Source: Robiginitalea sediminis
Lineage (GTDB): Bacteria; Bacteroidota; Bacteroidia; Flavobacteriales; Flavobacteriaceae
Reading direction: 5' to 3'
DNA length: 64,000 bases
Assembly (NCBI RefSeq): GCF_002198115.1
Contig: NZ_NGNR01000001.1
Coordinates: 998,296-1,062,295 of the forward strand
Below, piece after piece: positions 17,349 to 24,198 of this stretch. Position numbers and translations under genes: made by a program. The stretch's first letter is position 1, and each line of letters begins with the position of its first letter. Below the pieces are notes generated by a model, which was not told the origin of the DNA, made no database searches, and saw only the letters and a program-made list of their open reading frames with translations.

Positions 17349-18041
17349 CTAATCTGCAGGGCGGTTACTAAGCACTACTTCAGCAGCCAAGTGCTTGTAT
17401 CTGTGCTTAAAACGTTTAATCTCCCCTTGAAATGGGTTTATCTGGGACCAAGCCTTGTTTTTAAGTACCCAGCTGTGATTGGCACTGTCCAGTACCATAA
17501 ATCCTATTTCAGGTTCGAATGTATTAAAGATCAGCGTCTCATTTGCTTTGCTTAAGGACCATTCTATGCCAACAAAAAAACCTTTTTCAGGGAAACGGAT
17601 ATGCCTCTTGCCCAAAGATACTTCGGTCCATCTGTGACCTTTCCTGGCAATTCCTGTAAGCTCCTCATCGAGCATGGCCTTACCCGGTTTGCCCTGCCTA
17701 TTGGCTTCGTAGAGCTGCACCCGGAAGTAAGCCGTTTCTTGTCGGGTTCTGGTAATAAACCGTATGGAGGCTATAAAGGGCGTTGTAGCATAAGTGTCCT
17801 TATGCGGAAAAAACCGGGCGAATTGCAGGGTGTAAGGTTGGGCGAATCCCGGAAGGAAATGGTCTACTTTACCACGCAGGACCCTTCCTGCTACTCGGTT
17901 TTTGTTTTTCCCTTTAATCTGGGATACAACTACCTCGCTTAAAAATATCGTATCTCGGTGAGGAAACGGTTTTTCTGCTATTTGGCTCCTGATCAATGCC
18001 GGATTCAGGACCAAGAATACAATTGCCCATTTAAAAATCAT
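17349..18041 (-). CDS. Hypothetical exported protein
   Basis: A 230-residue protein that I do not assign to a named family. It begins with a Sec signal (MIFKWAIVFLVLNPALIRSQ). The mature part is rich in beta-strand patterns and basic residues: FIASIRFITRTRQETAYFRVQL, then KAMLDEELTGIARKGHRWTEVSL, then KGFFVGIEWSLS. This layout resembles the jelly-roll or carbohydrate-binding-like domains common in exported proteins of the Flavobacteriaceae, but no binding motif can be named. Its neighbours are dnaE (downstream, same strand) and the DUF2383-type gene (upstream, separated by a terminator), so it appears to be a single-gene unit. Function unknown. Confidence 0.7.
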   Translation of the reverse strand: MIFKWAIVFLVLNPALIRSQIAEKPFPHRDTIFLSEVVVSQIKGKNKNRVAGRVLRGKVDHFLPGFAQPYTLQFARFFPHKDTYATTPFIASIRFITRTRQETAYFRVQLYEANRQGKPGKAMLDEELTGIARKGHRWTEVSLGKRHIRFPEKGFFVGIEWSLSKANETLIFNTFEPEIGFMVLDSANHSWVLKNKAWSQINPFQGEIKRFKHRYKHLAAEVVLSNRPAD

Positions 18042-18140
18042 AACGGTATCTTTTGGAAAGATGGGTCCAACTGGATCTGTCGAGCGATTTCACCCTTTCA
18101 AGATTACTGCAAAAAGTACCATGTACAACAATTCAGCGTA

Positions 18141-18167
18141 AAAAACCCGGCTCAGGGCCGGGTTTTT
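18141..18167 (-). terminator. Terminator of the DUF2383-type gene
   Basis: An 11-bp perfect stem AAAAACCCGGC (18141-18151) and GCCGGGTTTTT (18157-18167) with a 5-base loop, 27 bp past the stop codon at 18194. The symmetric A/T flanks would allow it to act in both directions. Confidence 0.85.
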
Positions 18168-18193
18168 CCAATGGTTTGTGTTTATGCGGGGCC

Positions 18194-18649
18194 TTATGAG
18201 GCCAGGGTTTCATACATCCGGGCCGTGTTCAGGGAAGCCTGGATACTGTCCCGCTGGCGCTCGAGCATTTTCTTCGTGCTCGGGGGCAGGGTCATGTCGG
18301 TATTTGTGAGGATCTCATTATAGTTTTCCAGGCTGGCTTTTTCGCCACGCTCCACTTCTTCCAGGATGCGTTCGGTTTGGTTGGTACTCAGGGCACCGCT
18401 GAGCTTCATCCAGCTGCGGTGCAGGTCGCCTTTCAGGCTCCCGTCCTTTTCGGGCAACTTCCCGAATTCCCGGATTTCGCTTTTGAGTTCGTGGCCAAAG
18501 GCATTGCGCTGTTTTACTTTATCCCTTAAAAAGGCTTTCACTTCCGGAGCATCCACTTTTTCGGATGCCACAGAAAAGCCTTTTTCGGCATCGATGGTTT
18601 TGGTTAAGAGGTCGTTGAGTTGGTTTGAAATTTTTTCAGAATACGTCAT
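18194..18649 (-). CDS. PA2169-family (DUF2383) four-helix-bundle protein
   Basis: A 151-residue all-helical protein. The sequence KISNQLNDLLTKTIDAEKGF, then RDKVKQRNAFGHELKSEI, then GSLKGDLHRSWMKL, and EVERGEKASLENYNEIL has the ferritin-like repeat pattern with conserved Glu/His positions seen in PA2169/DUF2383 proteins. The family is often linked to stationary-phase or general stress, but no biochemical role is established. It is probably cytoplasmic, as no signal peptide is present. It is a single-gene unit ending at the strong hairpin at 18141-18167 and divergent from rpsP, which lies 298 bp away. That gap holds the rpsP promoter and nothing else that I recognise. Confidence 0.85.
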   Translation of the reverse strand: MTYSEKISNQLNDLLTKTIDAEKGFSVASEKVDAPEVKAFLRDKVKQRNAFGHELKSEIREFGKLPEKDGSLKGDLHRSWMKLSGALSTNQTERILEEVERGEKASLENYNEILTNTDMTLPPSTKKMLERQRDSIQASLNTARMYETLAS

Positions 18650-18843
18650 TTATCTTACGTCATTTTTTAGCGGTTATGCGGTTGCCGGCTTTCGACAACG
18701 CATCTATAGTATAAGAAATAAAATATTGAAAATCAAGTAATTAAGTCATTTTAGTATTGCTTTAACAGGTTGGGCGGCCAAATGGGAGGCCCACTTGGCT
18801 CATTTTTAAGCCCTTCAGGTGTGGCAGATCTTGAAAAGAACTG

Positions 18844-18851
18844 TATATTTG
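18844..18851 (+). promoter_or_regulatory. -7 box of rpsP-rimM
   Basis: TATATTTG is an exact match to the -7 consensus and predicts a transcript start near 18858 with a leader of about 90 nt. The leader has a small hairpin GGGGT-CGGGC-ACCCC just before the A/T-rich ribosome-binding region, so control of S16 at translation is possible. Confidence 0.6.
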
Positions 18852-18947
18852 CACCCGCTTTCATCGTAAAGCCACGGCTGAACAACGGGCCTGACGTTGT
18901 ACAAGAATTAATAACCGGGGTCGGGCACCCCAAAAATTTAATGTGAT

Positions 18948-19556
18948 ATGCCAGTTAGAATCAGACTTCAAAGACACGGTAAAAAAGGAAAACCCTTTTA
19001 CTGGATTGTAGCCGCAGACGGTCGTGCCAAGCGCGATGGCCGCTTCCTCGAGAAACTCGGGATCTACAACCCCAATACCAACCCTGCCACTATCGAGCTC
19101 AACCTCGACCAGTCCGTAAAGTGGCTGGAAAACGGGGCGCAGCCTTCTGAGACCGCACGCCGCATCCTCTCCTACAAAGGAGCCCTGATGAAGCACCACC
19201 TCAACGGCGGTGTTCGCAAAGGCGCCTTCAGCGAGGAGGAAGCCGAGAAGAAATTCCAGGCCTGGCTGGAAGAGAAAGGCCAGAAAATCTCCGCTAAAGA
19301 GGAAGATATCGCCAAGGCTAAGGAAGAAGCCAAAGCCAAAGCCCTGGAGGCCGAGAAGGAGGTCAACGAGAGCCGTGTGAAAGCCGCTGCTGCCGAAGCG
19401 GAAGAAGCCGCTGCAGAAGCTGCTGCCGAGGAGGCCGAAGTACCTGCCGAAGCCGAAGCACCTGCCGAAGCCGAAGCCGCTGCCGAGCAACCGGAAGCTG
19501 CTGCCGAAGAGGCCGCCGAAGCTACCGAAGAAGCTGCCAGCAGCGAAGAAGAGTAA
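18948..19556 (+). CDS. rpsP: 30S ribosomal protein S16 with long acidic Ala/Glu tail
   Basis: The first 80 or so residues are a standard S16 (MPVRIRLQRHGKKGKPFYWI, ADGRAKRDGRFLEKLGIYNP), which binds 16S rRNA and helps assemble the small subunit. The protein is 202 residues, more than twice the usual 80-90. Residues about 85-135 form a charged helix (EEEAEKKFQAWLEEKGQKIS) and the last 65 residues are almost only Ala, Glu, Pro and Ser in PAEAEA-type repeats. Bacteroidota S16 proteins often have an extension, but this one is long and strongly acidic. It is followed after 11 bp by rimM, the usual pair. Confidence 0.97.
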   Translation: MPVRIRLQRHGKKGKPFYWIVAADGRAKRDGRFLEKLGIYNPNTNPATIELNLDQSVKWLENGAQPSETARRILSYKGALMKHHLNGGVRKGAFSEEEAEKKFQAWLEEKGQKISAKEEDIAKAKEEAKAKALEAEKEVNESRVKAAAAEAEEAAAEAAAEEAEVPAEAEAPAEAEAAAEQPEAAAEEAAEATEEAASSEEE

Positions 19557-19567
19557 ACCCAACGTAC

Positions 19568-20101
19568 ATGCGCAAGGAAGACTGTTTTTACCTCGGTAAG
19601 ATTGTCTCCCGCCACGGATATAAAGGAGACCTGCTCGCCAAGTTAGATACAGACGAGCCGGAATCATACGAAAATCTGGAATCAGTGATGCTTGCCCTGG
19701 GCAACCACCTGGTTCCTTTTTTTGTGCGCCAGAGCCGCCTGCATAAATCGGCCCTGCTGCGCCTTTCCTTTGAGGATGTGGAGGGAGAAGCCGCCGCCAC
19801 GGAGCTCATTGGGGCGGAACTCTACCTGCCACTGGACCAGCTGCCCCCCCTGGAAGGCAACCGGTTTTACTACCACGAGGTCATCGGCTTCCGCCTGCAG
19901 GACGAAACCCATGGCGACGCCGGGGAAATCCGTTCCATAAACGACCATGCCGCCCAGGCCCTGTTTGTGGCGGAAAAGGACGGGAAGGAAGTCCTGGTGC
20001 CCATAAGCGACGAACTCATCCTGAAGGTAGACCGAGAGGCCCGGGAGATCCACGTCCGCACCCCGGAAGGCCTTTTAGACCTCTATCTGGGGGAGGGTTA
20101 A
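19568..20101 (+). CDS. rimM: Ribosome maturation factor RimM
   Basis: A 177-residue protein of normal size. The N-terminal beta-barrel begins DCFYLGKIVSRHGYKGDLLA, matching the RimM signature (G-x-h-G-x-x-G), and the C-terminal PRC-barrel contains RFYYHEVIGFRLQDE and VPISDELILKVDREAREI, the usual end region. RimM helps mature the 3' domain of 16S rRNA, near the binding site of S19. It is co-transcribed with rpsP (11-bp gap). trmD, which follows rimM in many bacteria, is absent; the next gene is an unrelated PVC-type cytochrome protein. Confidence 0.95.
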   Translation: MRKEDCFYLGKIVSRHGYKGDLLAKLDTDEPESYENLESVMLALGNHLVPFFVRQSRLHKSALLRLSFEDVEGEAAATELIGAELYLPLDQLPPLEGNRFYYHEVIGFRLQDETHGDAGEIRSINDHAAQALFVAEKDGKEVLVPISDELILKVDREAREIHVRTPEGLLDLYLGEG

Positions 20102-20186
20102 CAAGGCGTCCTCCTGAGACTTAGGGATTTGCATCTGTTTTGTATCTTTTGCGGGTTGGCTGTAAGGCCTTAAACCCTGAAAAGTT

Positions 20187-23153
20187 ATGCGTCATTCATG
20201 TTTCATCGGGCTGCTGGCGATAGTCCTATTTCTTGGTTCCTGTTCGCAAACGAAGGATTATGTTCCTCCGGGTTTTGAATTGCACCCGGATTTCCAGATG
20301 GCACTCGCGGCCTCTGAACCTTTAGTGTTCGATCCCGTGGAGATGCATTTCGACCGGTATGGCGTGGCCTATGTCCTGGAGATGCCGGGGTACCCGCTTC
20401 GGGATGAGGAGAGCCGATTGGTGCGCCTCACGGATTCGGATGGCGATGGGGTTTTCGACCAAAGGGCGGTCTTTAGTGAAGGCCTGGGGGTGGCGTCCTC
20501 CTTTATGCCTTACCGCGATGGGTTCCTGGTGGCCAGCCCCCCGGAGCTCCTGTGGATTGCAGACCGCGATGCCGATGGGGTTTCCGACTACAGGGAAGTG
20601 ATCCTGGAAGGCTTTAGCAACGAAAACCTCCAGCATAATTTCAATGGTCTCACCTACGGCCTGGACAACTGGATTTACATGGCCAACGGGGGGAATTCCG
20701 GCACCCCTTTCTTCCCCGGGCGACCGGAAACCCAGGTGCCCCTCAGGGGGGGCGACGTGCGTCTGCACGCCAGCCTGGATAGCCTGCAACGAGTTGGGGA
20801 ATCCTCCGGGGGGTATAAATTGACCTTCGACCCGTGGGGTCACCTGTTTCAGACGCATAACCTCGAGCACAACCTGCACCTGGTATTTGAAGACCGTTAC
20901 CTGGAGCGCGTCCCCGGAAAACCGGACCATGCCCTGGTGAATATTTCGGACCACGACCGGGACGGGCTCTCGCGTATTTACCCCATAGGTGAACAACAGA
21001 CTAGGGTGAACCACCCGGAGCAATCCGGCTATTTTTCGGGTTCCTGTGGGATTACCTATTACGGTGGCGGCCGTTTCCCCGGCGAATTTAACCACGGCCT
21101 TTTTGTGGCCGATGTTGTCCTGAACCTGGTTCATTTCGACGCCCTTCGCGATTCGGCTTCCGCATTTGCTACCAGCCGCTATGGCCAGGGGACCGAGTTC
21201 CTGGCCAGTGCAGACCGTGCCTTCCGCCCCGTCAATTTCACCGTGGGCCCCGACGGGTCCCTGTATGTGCTGGATATGCACCGGGAAGTCATAGAGCACC
21301 CGGAGTGGATCCCGGATGAAATAGAAAAGGATCTGGATCTGAAAGCCGGGAGGGACCAGGGCCGAATTTATCGCATATGGCCCAGGGAATGGAATCCCGA
21401 TCCTTCCTGGGAATTGCAATCTCCTGAGGGATTACTCGCTGCCCTAGCGCATCCGAACCAATGGGTGCGTACTACAGCCCAAAGGCTCCTGGTGACAGAA
21501 ACAAATCCCCTGCCAACGGCTCAGCTGGAAGCCCTTTTGCTTAAATCGGAGAATCCCTTGGCCCGGTTGCATGCTATGTGGGTGTTGGAAGGAGTCGGGA
21601 AACTAACCGATGCCAGGCTTCTGGCCGCTCTAACGGATCCTGTGGCGGCGATCCGGGAGAATGCCCTGAAGGTTGCTGAGCCCCGTTTGGATTCCCGGGA
21701 TGGACTCCTGCAAGCCGTACTGGTATGTATTTCGGATCAGAACCCCCGTGTCCGGTTGCAGGCGCTTTTGACCCTTCAGGGATTGGAATCCGGAATCGGC
21801 GAATCCCGTACAGAAGGCTTGCTCGATACCATTGGCGCGGTCCTGGACCGACCCGATACCGACCTCTGGATCCGCCGGGCTGCCACCGCGGCTTTGATGC
21901 CCGAAGCGGGAACCTTCCTAGGTAGCAACCTGGAAAAATGGGGGGGCTCGGACCCTTGGAAGCTAACCCTAAGGGACCTTGCCGAAGCATTTGGCAGGAC
22001 GGCCCGCGAAGCTGAAGTTGCCCACCTGGTTGCGGTCCTGAAAGAGGAAGGGCATACCGGGGCTGCAGGGGAGATCCTCGATGCCGTTTCCCGCGGCTGG
22101 GCTTCCGCAGGCCGGCCGGATCCTGCCCTGGCAAGCCCGGAGCGCGGGCAGATGGCCCGGGACCTCAAAAGCCTTGAGCCTGGCATGTCGCGCCGTGATA
22201 TGATGGCAACAGCACACTTCAGGGAGGTTATGGGGCTACCTCCTTCCGAGACGTTCCGGGAAATGCTGGCCCTTTCGCTCCAAAAGGCACAGGACGCCAG
22301 CTTATCCGCTGAGGAGCGCGTTGGCTGGCTGGAACTTGGCGCCCGGACACCCTTAGAGGTTCGGTTGCCGCTTCTGGGGGGCTTCCTGGATAGCAGGGTC
22401 CCCGTGGGCTTGCAGCGGGGCGCCTTGCAACAACTCTGGGATTCGCAGGACCCTCGCGTTCCCGAGTTGCTGCTGGCCACCTGGGAAAACCTGGGCCCGG
22501 AGGCCCGTAAACACGCTACGGATATCCTGCTCTACCGCCCGGCCTACCACCCGGACTTGCTTACGGCAATGGAATCCGGGAGGGTGCGTCTCGGGGAATT
22601 CAACCTGGACCTGGAGCGACGGCGTGTGTTGTTGTTTTCGGACGATGAGGAAATTAAAAATCGGGCAGAAAGCCTCTTTTCCGATGCCGGGGTGGTACAG
22701 CGTGCCCAGGTGGTAAAGGCCTACCGCCCGGCCCTGGAACTGCCCGGGGACGCGAAGGCTGGCAGCGGCCTGTACCAGGCCCGTTGTGCGTCCTGCCATA
22801 AGATAGGTGCCGTAGGCGTTTCGGTGGGCCCTGCCCTGACCGAAATAGGGCGGAAAAGCCGGGAAACCCTGCTTCACGATATCCTGGACCCGAACGCGGC
22901 TGCAGATGTGGCCTATTTAGCTCACACGGTCGTCGATGCCTCCGGGGCCCTGCACACAGGGGTAGTACTACGGGAAACCGACGCCTCGATCACCCTTCAG
23001 CTCATGGGAGGGGAGGAACGGGAATTTCCCAAAAACAGCATCCAAAAGTTCAGCAGTTCCGGGCTTTCCCTCATGCCGGAAGGGCTGGAACAGGGGCTTA
23101 ACCCCCAGGACATGGCCCATTTGCTGGCCTACCTGCAAGCCCCTAAGGAATAA
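20187..23153 (+). CDS. PVC-type cytochrome c / membrane-bound dehydrogenase lipoprotein
   Basis: A 988-residue lipoprotein (MRHSCFIGLLAIVLFLGSCS, lipobox ending at Cys19). Residues about 30-400 are a propeller of the L-sorbosone/glucose dehydrogenase type, with calcium-loop-like DxDxDG motifs (DSDGDGVFD, DRDADGVSD) and the phrase GPDGSLYVLDMHREVIEHP. The middle is HEAT-like helical repeats. The C-terminal 130 residues are a PVC-type heme domain with one c-heme motif CASCH near residue 867, then GPALTEIGRK and DILDPNA. Such proteins oxidise a sugar or alcohol in the periplasm and hand electrons to the respiratory chain. It converges on the epimerase gene, with 1 bp between the stop codons. Confidence 0.9.
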   Translation: MRHSCFIGLLAIVLFLGSCSQTKDYVPPGFELHPDFQMALAASEPLVFDPVEMHFDRYGVAYVLEMPGYPLRDEESRLVRLTDSDGDGVFDQRAVFSEGLGVASSFMPYRDGFLVASPPELLWIADRDADGVSDYREVILEGFSNENLQHNFNGLTYGLDNWIYMANGGNSGTPFFPGRPETQVPLRGGDVRLHASLDSLQRVGESSGGYKLTFDPWGHLFQTHNLEHNLHLVFEDRYLERVPGKPDHALVNISDHDRDGLSRIYPIGEQQTRVNHPEQSGYFSGSCGITYYGGGRFPGEFNHGLFVADVVLNLVHFDALRDSASAFATSRYGQGTEFLASADRAFRPVNFTVGPDGSLYVLDMHREVIEHPEWIPDEIEKDLDLKAGRDQGRIYRIWPREWNPDPSWELQSPEGLLAALAHPNQWVRTTAQRLLVTETNPLPTAQLEALLLKSENPLARLHAMWVLEGVGKLTDARLLAALTDPVAAIRENALKVAEPRLDSRDGLLQAVLVCISDQNPRVRLQALLTLQGLESGIGESRTEGLLDTIGAVLDRPDTDLWIRRAATAALMPEAGTFLGSNLEKWGGSDPWKLTLRDLAEAFGRTAREAEVAHLVAVLKEEGHTGAAGEILDAVSRGWASAGRPDPALASPERGQMARDLKSLEPGMSRRDMMATAHFREVMGLPPSETFREMLALSLQKAQDASLSAEERVGWLELGARTPLEVRLPLLGGFLDSRVPVGLQRGALQQLWDSQDPRVPELLLATWENLGPEARKHATDILLYRPAYHPDLLTAMESGRVRLGEFNLDLERRRVLLFSDDEEIKNRAESLFSDAGVVQRAQVVKAYRPALELPGDAKAGSGLYQARCASCHKIGAVGVSVGPALTEIGRKSRETLLHDILDPNAAADVAYLAHTVVDASGALHTGVVLRETDASITLQLMGGEEREFPKNSIQKFSSSGLSLMPEGLEQGLNPQDMAHLLAYLQAPKE

Positions 23154-23154
23154 A

Positions 23155-24198
23155 TCAACCCAGGGCCTCCCTGCAAAAATCCAGACATTTCCGCACCTCG
23201 GCCACCGCATTGGAGCCCTCGGGGATCTGGTATTCCAGCTCTATTGTGGCCGGGAATTCATAGCGGTTGTCACGCATGAGTCTCAGGGCATCCCCCATGG
23301 GGGTATCCCCTGTGCCCCAGGCCACATTCCCCTTGCCGTTGGCCGGGGTCTGCCGGTCCTTCATGTGCATACTTTTAATCCGGTAATATTTGTCCCGGAT
23401 GATGTCCAAGGGTTTGCTGTTCCCCGCCGCTACGTAATGGCCGAGGTCCAGGTTGAGGGCATTGAAAGTAGACTGTTTCAAAGCGGTGTCCCAGAAGGTG
23501 GGGGTTTGCTGTTCGTGCCCGTGGTATCCGATAAAAATACCGTGGTTGGCACCCATCCAGCCCAGTTTTTCCGTGTGGGCGTCATCGTCCGGGTGCTCCA
23601 GGGTCACATGGGTGGCCCCTAAAGCCTTGGCTGCCCGGATGCCCCAGTCGATTTCCACATTGGAGTTGTCCTGGCCAAAGGCCCTGGGTTTAAAAGCGTA
23701 GATGGAAACCCCGGCATCGGCATACATCCTGCGGAGTTTCTCAAAGGGCTCCATAGAGGTTTTGCCCCTCCAGGCGGCCACCTGTTTGTTGTAGTCCTCG
23801 GCCTGGGCCCGCAAATCCGCCAGCTCTTTGGCCTGGTCTGCGGTAAGGGCCCCGTCCCGCTTGGCACGCATCAGCCCGAAGAGGGTGCGGCGGTCTACCG
23901 GGTTTGCCGGCTTGCCCGCAAAGGATTCCGCGGGGTCGCCCATCAGTTCGATGGCATTGATGCCGCAGTCCTTCACGTATTGCAGGGTGGCCTCCGCACT
24001 TTGGTCTTCCATGCTGCGGAAGGAATAGGTGATGACCCCAATTTGTACCCCGTTTATAAGGGAATAGGCCCTGCGTGGGTATTTCAGGATGGCAGGGCCG
24101 GCAAAGAGGCCGGAGGGTTTCAGGGCCAGGCCTGTGGCCGCCAGGGCAGCCGTCCCGAGGAATTTCCGCCTCCCGGGGCGTTGGTGTTTGGTACTCAT
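23155..24198 (-). CDS. Tat-exported sugar phosphate isomerase/epimerase
   Basis: A 347-residue TIM-barrel protein of the xylose isomerase-like family with a twin-arginine signal (GRRKFLGTAALAATG, residues 9-23). Metal-binding positions of the family are visible: VTLEHPDDD, then GYHGHEQQ, then LNLDLGHYVAAG, then KSMHMKDRQ and ATIELEYQ. It is expected to act in the periplasm on a sugar, ketose or oxidised glycoside. Its ATG overlaps the stop codon of the 24195-26972 cytochrome gene by 4 bp, so the two are translationally coupled. This fits a shared pathway in which the dehydrogenase oxidises the substrate and this enzyme rearranges or cleaves the product. Confidence 0.88.
   Translation of the reverse strand: MSTKHQRPGRRKFLGTAALAATGLALKPSGLFAGPAILKYPRRAYSLINGVQIGVITYSFRSMEDQSAEATLQYVKDCGINAIELMGDPAESFAGKPANPVDRRTLFGLMRAKRDGALTADQAKELADLRAQAEDYNKQVAAWRGKTSMEPFEKLRRMYADAGVSIYAFKPRAFGQDNSNVEIDWGIRAAKALGATHVTLEHPDDDAHTEKLGWMGANHGIFIGYHGHEQQTPTFWDTALKQSTFNALNLDLGHYVAAGNSKPLDIIRDKYYRIKSMHMKDRQTPANGKGNVAWGTGDTPMGDALRLMRDNRYEFPATIELEYQIPEGSNAVAEVRKCLDFCREALG

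Noticed and set aside
18852-18947. Riboswitch in the rpsP leader
   Set aside because: Only one 5-bp hairpin is visible; there is no recognised aptamer or terminator.
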